Shown: one piece after another, positions 34,261 through 42,613 of the stretch
Numbering within the stretch: the first letter of the stretch is position 1
Layout: the number at the start of each line of letters is the position of its first letter
Origin: Streptomyces aurantiogriseus
GTDB taxonomy: Bacteria > Actinomycetota > Actinomycetes > Streptomycetales > Streptomycetaceae
Direction: 5' to 3'
DNA: 64,000 bases
Assembly (NCBI RefSeq): GCF_014649375.1
Contig: NZ_BMSX01000004.1
Location: 496,001-560,000 of the forward strand
The notes under the pieces: model-generated
What the model saw: only the letters and a program-made list of their open reading frames with translations
The model's database searches: none
What the model was told of the DNA's origin: nothing
Program-made: the position numbers and the translations under genes

Positions 34261-34908
34261 ATGACAGGACAAGTGCGTACCGTCGACGGCCGCGTTGCCG
34301 GTCGACGCGGGCAGGCGACGCGGCAGAAGTTGCTCGACTGCCTCAGTGAGATGCTCAGCTCCTCTCCTTACCGGGACGTCAAGGTCATCGATGTCGCCCG
34401 GAAGGCGGGGACTTCGCCCGCGACCTTCTACCAGTACTTCCCGGACGTCGAGGGCGCCGTCCTGGAGATCGCCGAGCAAATGGCCACCGAGGGCGCCGGG
34501 TTGACCGAGCTGCTCGAGGGGCGGTCCTGGGTCGGCAAGGCCGGCTGGCAGACCGCGCAGGAACTCGTCGACGGTTTCCTGGAGTTCTGGAAGAAGAACG
34601 ACGCGATCCTCCGCGTGGTCGACCTCGGTGCCGCCGAGGGCGACAAGCGTTTCTACAAACTCCGCATGAAGATCCTGAACTCGGTGAACAACTCCCTCGT
34701 GGACACCGTCACCGAGTTGCAGTCCAAGGGGCGGGTCGACAAGGACGTGAACCCGGCCGCGGTCGCCGGTTCCCTCGTCGCGATGCTCGCGGCGGTCGCC
34801 TCGCACCAGAAGGGTTTCCAGACGTGGGGCGTCAAGCAGGCTGAACTGAAGCCGAACCTGGCGCTGTTGGTGCACCTGGGCATCACCGGCAGGAAGCCGA
34901 CGAAGTAG
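34261..34908 (+). CDS. TetR-family transcriptional regulator
   Basis: 215 residues. N-terminal HTH (about 20-66): RRGQATRQKLLDCLSEMLSSSPYRDVKVIDVARKAGTSPATFYQYFPDVEGAVLEIAEQM; helical ligand-binding domain after that. It is divergent from kbpA/afsK. A degenerate copy of the regulon palindrome (CTGACGGCATGACAG, one arm mismatch) spans its own start codon at 34253-34267, making it a candidate regulator of the CTGAC-N5-GTCAG regulon; this is an inference, since one-mismatch copies are expected about twice by chance in the window. Confidence 0.9.
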   Translation: MTGQVRTVDGRVAGRRGQATRQKLLDCLSEMLSSSPYRDVKVIDVARKAGTSPATFYQYFPDVEGAVLEIAEQMATEGAGLTELLEGRSWVGKAGWQTAQELVDGFLEFWKKNDAILRVVDLGAAEGDKRFYKLRMKILNSVNNSLVDTVTELQSKGRVDKDVNPAAVAGSLVAMLAAVASHQKGFQTWGVKQAELKPNLALLVHLGITGRKPTK

Positions 34909-34956
34909 CCCGCGGCGGCAGCGCGCCTTTCTTTTTTCAGACCCCAAGTCCTGTCT

Positions 34957-35003
34957 GGCAGGCGGTGGTTCACCCGGACACCCGGGATGGACCACCGCCT
35001 GCC
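34957..35003 (+). terminator. Perfect 13-bp stem after the TetR gene
   Basis: GGCAGGCGGTGGT (34957-34969) pairs with ACCACCGCCTGCC (34991-35003); a T-rich run (CTTTCTTTTTT) precedes it, so it may serve both the TetR gene and the convergent Lrp gene. Confidence 0.75.
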
Positions 35004-35047
35004 GCGCTCTGGGGGCGCTTGCCCCACGCCTGCTGCCCCCACAGCCC

Positions 35048-35512
35048 TCATGCCGGCAGTGGCCGGTCCTTCACCACGTGCTTCATCACCAGCGTGGACG
35101 TCAGCCGCTGCACCCCCGGCAGTGTCGCCAGCCGCTCGTCGTACAGACGCTGGAAGGCCGCGAGGTCGACGGTGGCCACCCGCAGCAGATAGTCCGGGTC
35201 CCCGAAGAGCCGCTGGGCGTCCAGGACGTGCTCGACCTCACCGAGCGCCCGCTCGAACTCCGCGACCGTGTCCCGGTCCTCCTGCCGCATCGAGACGAAG
35301 ACCAGCGCCTCGAAGGTCAGCCCCATGGCGGTCGGCTCCACCACCGCCCGGTAACCGCTGATCGCCCCGGACCGCTCCAGCTCCCGCAGCCGCCGATGAC
35401 ACGGCGAGACACTCAGGCGCACCCGCGCGGCCAGCTCGGTCACGGTCAGCCGCCCGTCCTGCTGCAGCTCGGCAAGAATCTTCCGGTCCACGTCGTCCAT
35501 GGGGTGGATCAT
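35048..35512 (-). CDS. Lrp/AsnC-family transcriptional regulator
   Basis: 154 residues: AsnC-type HTH (DVDRKILAELQQDGRLTVTELAARVRLSVSPCHRRLRELERSGAI) followed by a RAM ligand-binding domain (ALVFVSMRQEDRDTVAEFERAL...FGDPDYLLRVATVDLAAFQRLYDERLATLPGVQRLTSTLVMK). Such regulators sense amino acids. The ATG at 35512 has GGAAACGGGGA upstream; an alternative ATG four codons later has none. Confidence 0.92.
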   Translation of the reverse strand: MIHPMDDVDRKILAELQQDGRLTVTELAARVRLSVSPCHRRLRELERSGAISGYRAVVEPTAMGLTFEALVFVSMRQEDRDTVAEFERALGEVEHVLDAQRLFGDPDYLLRVATVDLAAFQRLYDERLATLPGVQRLTSTLVMKHVVKDRPLPA

Positions 35513-35538
35513 TCCCCGTTTCCACCGTTACGGGAAAT

Positions 35539-36012
35539 CTAAGACCTCGAAACGATCCGGAACAGCCGTATCTCCCGCTCCACCCGCGCCTGGTACGTCG
35601 CATACGGCGGCCAGAACGCCAGCGCCGCCCGCCACACCCCCGCCCGCTCCTCACCCTCCAGCAGCCGGGCGGTGACCGGGATGTCCTCACCCTTCCAGCT
35701 GATCTCGGCGTCGGGGTGGGCGAGGAGGTTGGCGGTCCAGGCGGGGTGGCCGGGGCGGCCGAAGTTGGAGCCGATCAGGATCCAGCTGCGGCCTTCCTTC
35801 TCGGGCATACAGGCGAGGGGCGTGCGGCGGGGCCGTCCGCTGCGGGCGCCGGTGGAGGTGAGGACGACCCCGGGCAGGAGCTGGGCGCTGAGCAGCACCT
35901 TTCCCCGGGTGAGCCGATGGATGGCCCGGTCCAGGGCCGGGATGACGTGCGGGGCGGCCTTGGCGAAGGCCGGGGCCGAGGAGATCTTCTGCACGAGACG
36001 GACGCCGATCAC
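35539..36012 (-). CDS. Deazaflavin-dependent nitroreductase-family protein
   Basis: 157 residues from the GTG at 36012 (GGAGG five bases upstream), in a GTGA overlap with the acyl-CoA dehydrogenase stop. FDOR pattern: VVLTSTGARSGRPRRTPLACMPE, SWILIGSNFGRPGHPAWTANLLAHPDAEISWKG. Probably an F420H2-dependent reductase. Co-transcribed with the dehydrogenase under operator G, so it may reduce or reoxidise a pathway intermediate. Confidence 0.85.
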   Translation of the reverse strand: MIGVRLVQKISSAPAFAKAAPHVIPALDRAIHRLTRGKVLLSAQLLPGVVLTSTGARSGRPRRTPLACMPEKEGRSWILIGSNFGRPGHPAWTANLLAHPDAEISWKGEDIPVTARLLEGEERAGVWRAALAFWPPYATYQARVEREIRLFRIVSRS

Positions 36013-37208
36013 ACCGCCACCTCCGTCCGGGGCCGCCGGAACAGCCGGGCCTCGTCGGCCGCGTGGGCGCGCAGCCGGTGCGCCGGCCCGAACAGCAGCT
36101 CGTCGCCGGCGGCCCGCTTGAAGTACAGGTGGGCCTCGTGCTCCCAGGTGAAACCAATGCCTCCGTGCAGCTGGATCGCCTCCCCGGCGGCGGTACGGAG
36201 GGCCTGGAGGGCCTGGGCGAGGACGAGCCCGCCCACCTTCTCGCCGAGGTCCCGGCCGGTCGCCCACGCGGCGTAGTAGGCGGCGGAGCGGGCCGCCTGG
36301 AGCTGCACGTAGACGTCGGCCAGCCGGTGCTGGACGGCCTGGAAGGAGCCGATCACCCGCCCGAACTGCTCCCGCTGCCCGACGTACTCGACGGTGCGCT
36401 CCAGTGCGCGGTCGGCGGCGCCGACCGCCTCACAGGCGAGGACGGCGGCGGCGCGGTCGCCGACCCGGGACAGGGCGGCGGGGACGTCCTGGCCCTCGTC
36501 GTGACCGAGCAACTCTGCTTTCACGTGCCGGAGTTGGATACGGGCCTGCGGCCGGGTCGCGTCCAGGGCGGTCTGCCGCACCCGGACGAGTCCCTCGGCA
36601 TCCCCAGGAACGAGGAAGAGGAGGGTCCGGGAGCGGACGAAGCCGCCGGTGTGGGCGGCGACGAGGAGCAGCCCGGCGCTGTGCCCGTCGAGGACCTGGG
36701 CGGCCTCCCCGTACAGCGTCCACGCGCCGTGGAGGCGCCGGGCCTGGACGCCGCCCGCCCGGCCGCCCCCGGCCCAGTCGCCGTCGTTGCCGCCGGTCAG
36801 CGCGAGGGCGGTGGCCAGGGCGGGGGCGGGGACGGCGAGGGTGGCGGTGAGGTCGCCGGAGGCGATACGCGGGAGGAGGGAGGCGCGCTGGGCGTCGGTG
36901 CCGAGGGCGAGGAGGAGCGGGGCGGCGAGGACACAGGTGGCGAGGAGGGGCGAGGGGGTGAGGGCGCGGCCGGTCTCCTCGCAGGCGAGGGCGAGGTCGG
37001 TGACCGGGCAGCCGACACCGCCGTACGCCTCCGGGAGGGCGAGGCCGGGAAGGCCGAGGTGGTCGGCGAGAGTCACCCAGAGGGCGGGGTCATGGCCGGC
37101 CGGGGTGTCGAGGGCGGCCCGGAGGTCGTGCGGGCCGGAGCGTTTGTGGAGCAGTTCCCGCAGCGTGCGGCGGATCTCGTCCTGCTCGGCGGTGAGGCTG
37201 GGGTCCAT
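36009..37208 (-). CDS. Acyl-CoA dehydrogenase, non-canonical (heterotetramer type)
   Basis: 399 residues from the ATG at 37208 (GGGGAG eight bases upstream). The ACAD fold is shown by LADHLGLPGLALPEAYGGVG, the middle beta domain and ERTVEYVGQREQFGRVIGSFQAVQHRLADVYVQL. The C-terminus AIQLHGGIGFTWEHEAHLYFKRA is the FadE28-like form and lacks the YEGT-type catalytic Glu, so it probably works as one subunit of an alpha2beta2 enzyme like those of steroid catabolism. Operator G lies 22 bases upstream. Confidence 0.87.
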   Translation of the reverse strand: MDPSLTAEQDEIRRTLRELLHKRSGPHDLRAALDTPAGHDPALWVTLADHLGLPGLALPEAYGGVGCPVTDLALACEETGRALTPSPLLATCVLAAPLLLALGTDAQRASLLPRIASGDLTATLAVPAPALATALALTGGNDGDWAGGGRAGGVQARRLHGAWTLYGEAAQVLDGHSAGLLLVAAHTGGFVRSRTLLFLVPGDAEGLVRVRQTALDATRPQARIQLRHVKAELLGHDEGQDVPAALSRVGDRAAAVLACEAVGAADRALERTVEYVGQREQFGRVIGSFQAVQHRLADVYVQLQAARSAAYYAAWATGRDLGEKVGGLVLAQALQALRTAAGEAIQLHGGIGFTWEHEAHLYFKRAAGDELLFGPAHRLRAHAADEARLFRRPRTEVAV

Positions 37209-37230
37209 GGAGGGCACTCCCCTTCCCGAT

Positions 37231-37245
37231 CTGACGGGCCGTCAT
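37231..37245. promoter_or_regulatory. Palindromic operator, site G (one mismatch)
   Basis: CTGACGGGCCGTCAT, last base off consensus, upstream of the acyl-CoA dehydrogenase gene. Confidence 0.65.
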
Positions 37246-37314
37246 GTTAGGGCGGGGGACCGGGAATGCCCAGAGAGCCGACGGAGGGACGACACCTGCC
37301 ACGGGGCACCGTAT

Positions 37315-37329
37315 CTGATGTACCGTCAG
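37315..37329. promoter_or_regulatory. Palindromic operator, site H (one mismatch)
   Basis: CTGATGTACCGTCAG ends four bases before the ATG of thiolase-like gene 2. Confidence 0.7.
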
Positions 37330-37333
37330 ATTC

Positions 37334-38515
37334 ATGTCACGCCTCTCGCCGGGGAACCGCAGGGTCGCCGTGGTCGGTGTCGCCCTGTCCGACTGCGGCC
37401 GCGTCGACGACGCGACCCCGTACGCCCTGCACGCCCAGGCCGCCCGCCGCGCGCTGGCGGACGCCGGGCTGGACCGGTCGCAGGTCGACGGCTTCGCGTC
37501 GGCGGGTCTGGGCACCCTGGCCCCCGTCGAGGTGGCCGACTACCTGGGCCTGCGCCCCACCTGGGTCGACTCCACCTCGGTGGGCGGTTCGACCTGGGAG
37601 GTCATGGCGGCGCACGCGGCGGACGCGATCGCGGCCGGCCACGCGAACGCCGTCCTGCTGGCCTACGGCTCCACGGCCCGCGCGGACGTCAGGGCGGGCC
37701 GCCGCACGGGCACCTTCGCCTTCGGCGCGCGCGGCCCGCTGCAGTTCGAGGTCCCCTACGGCCACACCCTGATCGCCAAGTACGCGATGGCGGCCCGCCG
37801 CCACATGATCGAACACGGCACGACGATCGAGCAGTTGGCGGAGGTCGCGGTCCAGGCGAGGGCGAACGCGGCCCTGAACCCGGAGGCGATGTTCCGCGAG
37901 CCGATATCCCTCGACGACGTCCTGTCCGGCCCGATGATCGCCGACCCCTTCACGAAGCTGCACTGCTGTCTGCGCTCCGACGGCGGCGCGGCGATCCTGC
38001 TGGCGGCCGAGGAGTACGTACAGGACTGCCGTACGGCCCCGGTGTGGATCCTCGGCACCGGAGAGCACGTCTCGCACGCGAGCCTGACGGAGTGGGACGA
38101 CTTCACGGTGTCCCCGGCGACGGTGAGCGGACGGCTGGCCTTCGCACGCGCCGGGGTACGGCCGGACGAGATCGACTTCGCGGAGATCTACGACGCCTTC
38201 ACCTACATGACGTTGGTGACGCTGGAGGATCTCGGCTTCTGCGGGAAGGGCGAGGGCGGGGCGTTCGTGGAGAAGGGGCGGCTGAGGGTGGAGGGCGGGG
38301 AACTGCCGGTGAACACCGACGGGGGCGGGCTGTCGGCCCAGCATCCCGGGATGCGGGGGCTGTTCCTGCTGGTGGAGGCGGTGCGGCAGTTGCGGGGAGA
38401 GGCAGGGGCACGGCAGGTGCGGGCGCGGGACGGGGACCTGCCTCGCCTGGGGGTGGCCTCGGGGACCGGGGGGTGGTTCTGTTCGTCGGGGACGGTGGTG
38501 CTGGGGCGCGATTAG
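37334..38515 (+). CDS. Thiolase-family lipid-transfer protein 2 (no nucleophilic Cys)
   Basis: 393 residues. Thiolase fold with AVVGVALSDCGRV, AQAARRALADAGLDRSQVDGFAS, EIYDAFTYMTLVTLEDLGFCGKGEGGAF and NTDGGGLSAQHPGMRG. The nucleophile position reads VGGSTWEVMA (Ser86-Thr87) with no Cys, as in Ltp-type aldolases, so Claisen thiolysis is unlikely. No ribosome site is visible: operator H ends four bases before the ATG, pointing to a leaderless message. Its DUF35 partner is probably the one at 41543 since none adjoins it. Confidence 0.83.
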   Translation: MSRLSPGNRRVAVVGVALSDCGRVDDATPYALHAQAARRALADAGLDRSQVDGFASAGLGTLAPVEVADYLGLRPTWVDSTSVGGSTWEVMAAHAADAIAAGHANAVLLAYGSTARADVRAGRRTGTFAFGARGPLQFEVPYGHTLIAKYAMAARRHMIEHGTTIEQLAEVAVQARANAALNPEAMFREPISLDDVLSGPMIADPFTKLHCCLRSDGGAAILLAAEEYVQDCRTAPVWILGTGEHVSHASLTEWDDFTVSPATVSGRLAFARAGVRPDEIDFAEIYDAFTYMTLVTLEDLGFCGKGEGGAFVEKGRLRVEGGELPVNTDGGGLSAQHPGMRGLFLLVEAVRQLRGEAGARQVRARDGDLPRLGVASGTGGWFCSSGTVVLGRD

Positions 38516-38524
38516 GGTCGCCGT

Positions 38525-38800
38525 ATGACGTGGAGCGAGGCGGAGTACGCCGAGTGCCTGGAGGGGGAGCGACGTCGCTACGCGTGGGTGATGCGGCGGT
38601 ACGGCGGCCTGTCGCCGACGGAGTCCTGGACGGCGGCCCTGCGGTGTTACCCGTACGAGCCGCCCGACAAGCCGTACCGTGGCCTCGTCTTCCACGACGA
38701 GGCGTGGCACTGGGCGATGCGGGCGGTCCATGGGGACCGGTACGTTCTGGACCGCCCCGAGCTGGTCGATCCGCCGGCCGAGTACCGGGCCCTGGACTGA
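38525..38800 (+). CDS. Hypothetical protein, 91 residues
   Basis: Not recognised. AGGG lies seven bases before the ATG. Contains WSEAEYAECLEGERRRYAWVMRRYGGLSPTESWTAALRCYPYEP and a Trp/His-rich HDEAWHWAMRAVHGDRY. No signal peptide or membrane segment. It starts nine bases after the thiolase-like gene and may be co-transcribed with it. Confidence 0.65.
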   Translation: MTWSEAEYAECLEGERRRYAWVMRRYGGLSPTESWTAALRCYPYEPPDKPYRGLVFHDEAWHWAMRAVHGDRYVLDRPELVDPPAEYRALD

Positions 38801-38823
38801 GCGGCCCGAGTGATACTCGGGGC

Positions 38824-39489
38824 ATGGGAACGGATCTTCACGAGCTGCTGAGGTCGCTGCGGGTGTGGGACCCGGAGGTGACGGAACTGCCGGCCTTCGA
38901 TCCGGGTTCGGCGCCGGACGACCCGGTGACGCTGTTCGCCCGGTGGTTCACCGAGGTGGTGGCGGCGGGCGAGCGGGAGCCGCACACGATGACGCTGGCG
39001 ACGTCGGACGAGGACGGACTGCCGGACGCCCGCATCGTGATGCTGCACGGCGCGGACGGGGAGGGCTGGTCCTTCGCGACGCACGCGACGAGCCGCAAGG
39101 GGCGCCAGCTGGCCGCCCGCCCCTACGCGGCCCTCACCTTCTACTGGCCCGTGCTGGGCCGGCAGGTCCGCGTCCGGGGCCCGGTGTCCGTCGCCCCGCC
39201 GTCGGAGGCGCAGAGGGACCTGCGGGTGCGGTCGACGGGGGCGCTGGCCGCCGCGCTGACCGGGCGGCAGAGTGAGGTACTGGGGTCGCTGGAGGAGCTG
39301 GCGCGGGCTTCCGAGGCGGCCTGGGAGCAGGCTCGGCAGGAACCGGCCGCCGAGTCGCCGACATGGACGCTGTACCGGCTCCGTCCGGATGCTGTGGAGT
39401 TCTTCCAGGGGGACGAGCGGCGTCGGCATGTGCGGCTCAGCTACCGGTGGGCGGCCGGGGCCTGGGGCAGAGAACTGCTGTGGCCGTGA
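38824..39489 (+). CDS. Pyridoxamine 5'-phosphate oxidase-family protein
   Basis: 221 residues. The PNPOx split barrel is clear: PHTMTLATSDEDGLPDARIVMLHGADGEGWSFATHATSRKG, PYAALTFYWPVLGRQVRVRGPV and a C-terminal PDAVEFFQGDERRRHVRL. In true PNPOx the end reads ..EFWQG..RLHDR; here the LHD is replaced by RHV, so FMN binding is likely but pyridoxal-phosphate synthesis is uncertain. It follows the hypothetical gene by 23 bases. Confidence 0.8.
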   Translation: MGTDLHELLRSLRVWDPEVTELPAFDPGSAPDDPVTLFARWFTEVVAAGEREPHTMTLATSDEDGLPDARIVMLHGADGEGWSFATHATSRKGRQLAARPYAALTFYWPVLGRQVRVRGPVSVAPPSEAQRDLRVRSTGALAAALTGRQSEVLGSLEELARASEAAWEQARQEPAAESPTWTLYRLRPDAVEFFQGDERRRHVRLSYRWAAGAWGRELLWP

Positions 39490-39665
39490 GGGCTGACGCT
39501 GCGGTGCTGTGCGGGGCGGGGTCACGCCGCGCGTTCGTCGAACACCACCGTGTTGGACCCGTCGGAGACCACACGCAGGTCCACCGTCACATCCAGGAGT
39601 CGTGCCGACATGAGATGTCGCCCTGCCGTCGCCATGCGGTGGGGCGGCGCCCTGCCGGCAGCTCG

Positions 39666-39995
39666 TCAGATCGCGCTGGGCATGTAGCGAGCGGCCACGA
39701 TTCCGGCCATCATCCGCAGCCTCGCGTAGTAGGACGTGCAGTAGTCGTCGCCGATCAGAGGCAGGATCTTGTCGAGACGCGCGATGCACGCCCAGAGGAT
39801 CGCGACACCCTCATCGCCGAGCCCGCCGTCGAGCTCCCTTTGGACGAGGGCGGCAACATCCGCATCGAGAAGGATCAGGTCCACCCCTTCGAAGTCGACC
39901 CCGCGGAACCCTGCGGGGAACAGCGCGCGCATGTGCTCCTCCCACAGCTGGGAGAGCCGGCCGTCATGGGGGCGCTCGCTCATGTCCGTGATCAT
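39666..39995 (-). CDS. Hypothetical protein, 109 residues
   Basis: Family not recognised. The ATG at 39995 overlaps the TGA of the upstream acetyltransferase gene (ATGA), which argues for translational coupling. Sequence is mostly helical: LSQLWEEHMRALFPAGFRG, LILLDADVAALVQRELDGG, AILWACIARLDKILPLIGDDYCTSYYARLRMMAGIVAARY. Cytoplasmic by absence of signals. Confidence 0.7.
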   Translation of the reverse strand: MITDMSERPHDGRLSQLWEEHMRALFPAGFRGVDFEGVDLILLDADVAALVQRELDGGLGDEGVAILWACIARLDKILPLIGDDYCTSYYARLRMMAGIVAARYMPSAI

Positions 39996-40843
39996 CCGAA
40001 GTCGTACACCGCGAAGTCCGCCACCGGCCGATACCCGATGCGCTGGTACAGCCCGTTGCTCGTCGGGTTGGCCAGGTCGGTGAAGAGGAGGATCTCCTTC
40101 ACGCCGGAGTCCCGGGCCGCCCGGCTGACCTCGGCCGTGGCCGCGCCCGCGTAGCCTCGGCCGCGCAACTCCGCCGGGGTGTAGACGGGGGCGACCCGTA
40201 CCTGGCCTGCCACCTCCGGGGTGGCGCCGGCCATGGAGACGGGGGTGCCGTCGGGGGCCTCCCAGAAGGTGATGCCGCCGTACGCGATGCGGAAGTCGGC
40301 CAGGGCTCCGCTGTCCTGGCCGTTGTGTTCGCCGATCTGTTCCGCGAAGTCCTCGAACCAGGCCACCAGTTGGGCCCGGTCGGACGCGGTGGCGATGCGG
40401 GGGCGGCCGGATGGGGCGGGCTTCGGAGGTGTCAACTCCTCCAGGCGGTACAGGCGTTGGCGTTCCCTCAGGCTCGTCTCCGCTCCCGTGCGGCGGCGCC
40501 AGGCCTCCGCGAAGGCTCCCGCCGTGTCGTCGGACGCCGAGACGCCGGGGAGGCGCTGTCCGGCCAGGCGGGCGGCGAGCGCTTCGGCGTCGGCCTCCGC
40601 GAGGGGTGTGACGTTGATCCAGTACGGGGGTGTGCGGACGAAGACCGCGCGGACCTCGCCGTTCCGCTCCAGGGAGCCGAAGAGGGGGGCCTCGGGGCCG
40701 AAGGCGTGCAGGCCCCTGCGGCGGAGGGCGTCCGTCACCGTCAACGGGACGGTGTGCAGCGCGGGTTCGGAGCGCAGGAAGGCGTCGGCGCGGGTGAGGA
40801 AGGCGTCGAGGTCGTGGGTGAGGTGCCAGTCGGCGGGGCTCAT
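39992..40843 (-). CDS. GNAT-family N-acetyltransferase
   Basis: 283 residues; ATG at 40843 overlaps the stop of the preceding GNAT gene. The C-terminal acetyl-CoA fold is visible as VRVAPVYTPAELRGRGYAGAATAEVSRAARDSGVKEILLFTDLANPTSNGLYQRIGYRPVADF, including the RGRGYAG pyrophosphate loop. The N-terminal 150 residues form a second, degenerate GNAT-like domain. Middle gene of a three-gene coupled unit. Confidence 0.87.
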   Translation of the reverse strand: MSPADWHLTHDLDAFLTRADAFLRSEPALHTVPLTVTDALRRRGLHAFGPEAPLFGSLERNGEVRAVFVRTPPYWINVTPLAEADAEALAARLAGQRLPGVSASDDTAGAFAEAWRRRTGAETSLRERQRLYRLEELTPPKPAPSGRPRIATASDRAQLVAWFEDFAEQIGEHNGQDSGALADFRIAYGGITFWEAPDGTPVSMAGATPEVAGQVRVAPVYTPAELRGRGYAGAATAEVSRAARDSGVKEILLFTDLANPTSNGLYQRIGYRPVADFAVYDFG

Positions 40844-41454
40844 CGCGGCGCTCCGATCTCCGGTTCCGGGTCCGTCGCCAGGCGTCCGTGGCGGTGCACG
40901 TCCCGCCAGGCGTCCCTGCGGCCCGCCTCCCACATCGCGCCGCGCAGAGTCCCCTCGTACAGGAAGCCGCACCGCTCGGCGATCCTGCAAGAGGCCTCGT
41001 GGCCGAGGGCGTGGCCCAACTCCAGCCGGTGGAGGCCGACTTCGGCGTAGGCCCAGCGGGTTGCCAGGAGGAGCGCGCGGGTCGCCACCTGGTGGCCTCG
41101 GGCCTCGGGGAGGACCCAGTAGCCGATGTTGCCGAAGCTCTGGACCCGGTCGATCACGTTGAGGCCCACCTGGCCGAGGATCGTCCCGTCGTCGGCGTCC
41201 GTGACACAGAAGATCGCGGACGTCCCGGCCGCCACGTCCGCGGTCTTCGCCCGCAGCGACTCCCGGGCGGTGGCTGTGTCCGTGATCGTCCGCAGCGGGG
41301 TGTTCCAGCGCTGGAACTCGGGATCGACGTGGCCGCGCAGCCACGCGTCGACATCGGCGGCGGACTCGGGGTCCCACGGACGCAGACGGAGGCCGAGACC
41401 TTCGAGACCCGGGGCGGGCGGGGCGGCGGCGTACGGCTCGTGGGTGTCGGTCAT
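40840..41454 (-). CDS. RimJ/RimL-type GNAT acetyltransferase
   Basis: 204 residues from the ATG at 41454 (a GTG at 41469 is possible; neither has a strong ribosome site). GLRLRPWDPESAADVDAWLRGHVDPEFQRW, GQVGLNVIDRVQSFGNIGYWVLPEARGHQVATRALLLATRWAYAEVGLHRLELGHALGHEASCRIAERCGF matches the RimJ/RimL group that acetylates N-termini or small amines. First gene of the acetyltransferase unit. Confidence 0.87.
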   Translation of the reverse strand: MTDTHEPYAAAPPAPGLEGLGLRLRPWDPESAADVDAWLRGHVDPEFQRWNTPLRTITDTATARESLRAKTADVAAGTSAIFCVTDADDGTILGQVGLNVIDRVQSFGNIGYWVLPEARGHQVATRALLLATRWAYAEVGLHRLELGHALGHEASCRIAERCGFLYEGTLRGAMWEAGRRDAWRDVHRHGRLATDPEPEIGAPR

Positions 41455-41542
41455 CCGATTATTGAACACCCGCCCGAGCGGGGACGGCTGTCGAATTTCC
41501 TCCCGGCCTTTCCTCCCGGCCTTTCCTCCCGGCCGGACGGGC

Positions 41543-41995
41543 TCACCCGGTCGAAGCTTCAGTCGCCGGCCCGAACACCGGCACCCCCTCCGGAAAGGCC
41601 ACCCTCAGCCCCATCCCGGCCTGCAACTCCCCCTCCGACACCCCCACCAGCTCCGTCGCCATCCGCACCCCCTCCGCCAGATCCACCACCGCCGCGACAT
41701 ACGGCACCCGCTCCCCGAACGGCGGCAGGTCGTTCCGGTGGACGACGGACCAGGTGTACAGCGTCGCCCGCCCGCTCGCCGCCTCCCACCTCACGTCCTC
41801 GCTCCAGCAGTACGGGCAGAACTCCCGCGGATAGTGGTGGGGCCGCCCGCACGCCCCACACCTCCGGATCAGCAACCGCCCCTCCGCCGCCGCGTCCCAG
41901 TACGTGCGCGTGAAGGCGTCGGCCTCGGGGACGTCGTACCGGGAAGCCACCGCCGGAACCGGCACCGGAGCCGCCGTCGAATCCGCCGCCCCCAT
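41543..41995 (-). CDS. Zn-ribbon OB-fold protein (DUF35), second copy
   Basis: 150 residues; the ATG shares a base with the DoxX stop (TGATG). Zinc ribbon CGACGRPHHYPREFCPYC followed by an OB-fold (GRATLYTWSVVHRNDLPPFGERVPYVAAVVDL). Controlled from operator I with the DoxX gene. It could supply the DUF35 subunit to thiolase-like protein 2, which is in the same regulon but has no adjacent partner. Confidence 0.88.
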   Translation of the reverse strand: MGAADSTAAPVPVPAVASRYDVPEADAFTRTYWDAAAEGRLLIRRCGACGRPHHYPREFCPYCWSEDVRWEAASGRATLYTWSVVHRNDLPPFGERVPYVAAVVDLAEGVRMATELVGVSEGELQAGMGLRVAFPEGVPVFGPATEASTG

Positions 41996-42441
41996 CAGAA
42001 CCACCCCAGCGCGCTGTCCAGCGACCACGTCTGCCAGGACATCCCGAACAGCCCCACGACCGAGATCAGTGCCATCATCCCGTTCTGCCCCTGCTCGGCC
42101 CAGTCGTGGATCATGAGGGTGAGGTAGAGGAGGTTCAGGAGCAGGCCGCCCACCAGGGCGATCGGGGTCAGGAAGCCGAGGATCAGCCCGAGGCCGAGTG
42201 CCAGCTCCGCGTACAGGACGACGTACGCCATCACGCGCGGCCTCGGCGCGACCACCACCTCGAAGCCGGACCGTACGGCGTTCCAGCGGTGCTTCGAGGC
42301 GACGTCCGCCGCCCACGCGATCCCGGACCCCTCGAACCAGCTCTTCTTCTCCTTGTGCCGCCAGCTCTCCAGCCACCACAGGCCGAGTCCGATCCGCAGC
42401 ACGGCCAGCCATTGCGCCCCGGTGAGCCAGATCGCATCCAT
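41995..42441 (-). CDS. DoxX-family membrane protein
   Basis: 148 residues with four hydrophobic segments (about 8-26, 70-90, 92-110 and 122-140) and the DoxX-like LRIGLGLWWLESWRHK start. DoxX proteins are small membrane partners in redox metabolism. Operator I ends four bases before the ATG, and no ribosome site is present, as at thiolase-like gene 2. Confidence 0.82.
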   Translation of the reverse strand: MDAIWLTGAQWLAVLRIGLGLWWLESWRHKEKKSWFEGSGIAWAADVASKHRWNAVRSGFEVVVAPRPRVMAYVVLYAELALGLGLILGFLTPIALVGGLLLNLLYLTLMIHDWAEQGQNGMMALISVVGLFGMSWQTWSLDSALGWF

Positions 42442-42445
42442 GAAA

Positions 42446-42460
42446 CTGACGGTACGTCAG
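42446..42460. promoter_or_regulatory. Palindromic operator, site I
   Basis: CTGACGGTACGTCAG, perfect arms, four bases from the DoxX start codon. Confidence 0.8.
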
Positions 42461-42572
42461 ATTGGGGTGTCCGGGAAGCCCGCGCATTCCGAGGGGTTCA
42501 TGCATTTCCGATCCCCCAGCAGGCCCCCGAACGCAGCGCCCGTTTCCCGTCATGGCTTCGGTCGCCGTCAAC

Positions 42573-42613
42573 CCGCGACGCCGAGCCCAGCGCACCTGGG
42601 CCCGGCGTCGCGG
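42573..42613. terminator. Long GC-rich hairpin in the DoxX-FMO intergenic region
   Basis: Arms 42573-42590 and 42596-42613 (18 bases each, one mismatch) around CGCAC. The surrounding region 42461-42816, about 350 bases, holds no gene I can support; it also contains the perfect palindrome GTGGCGTACGCCAC at 42706-42719 and, near 42773, TTGACC that could be a -35 box for the next gene. Confidence 0.5.

Noticed and set aside
31022..34264. A plus-strand open frame of over 1000 codons opposite afsK and kbpA
   Set aside because: It is the complement of real genes in GC-rich DNA (repetitive GVDG/GDGG composition, no domains).
36649..38823. Plus-strand extension upstream of the PNPOx-family gene
   Set aside because: It overlaps the ACAD and thiolase genes in a non-coding frame; the ATG at 38824 begins family sequence.
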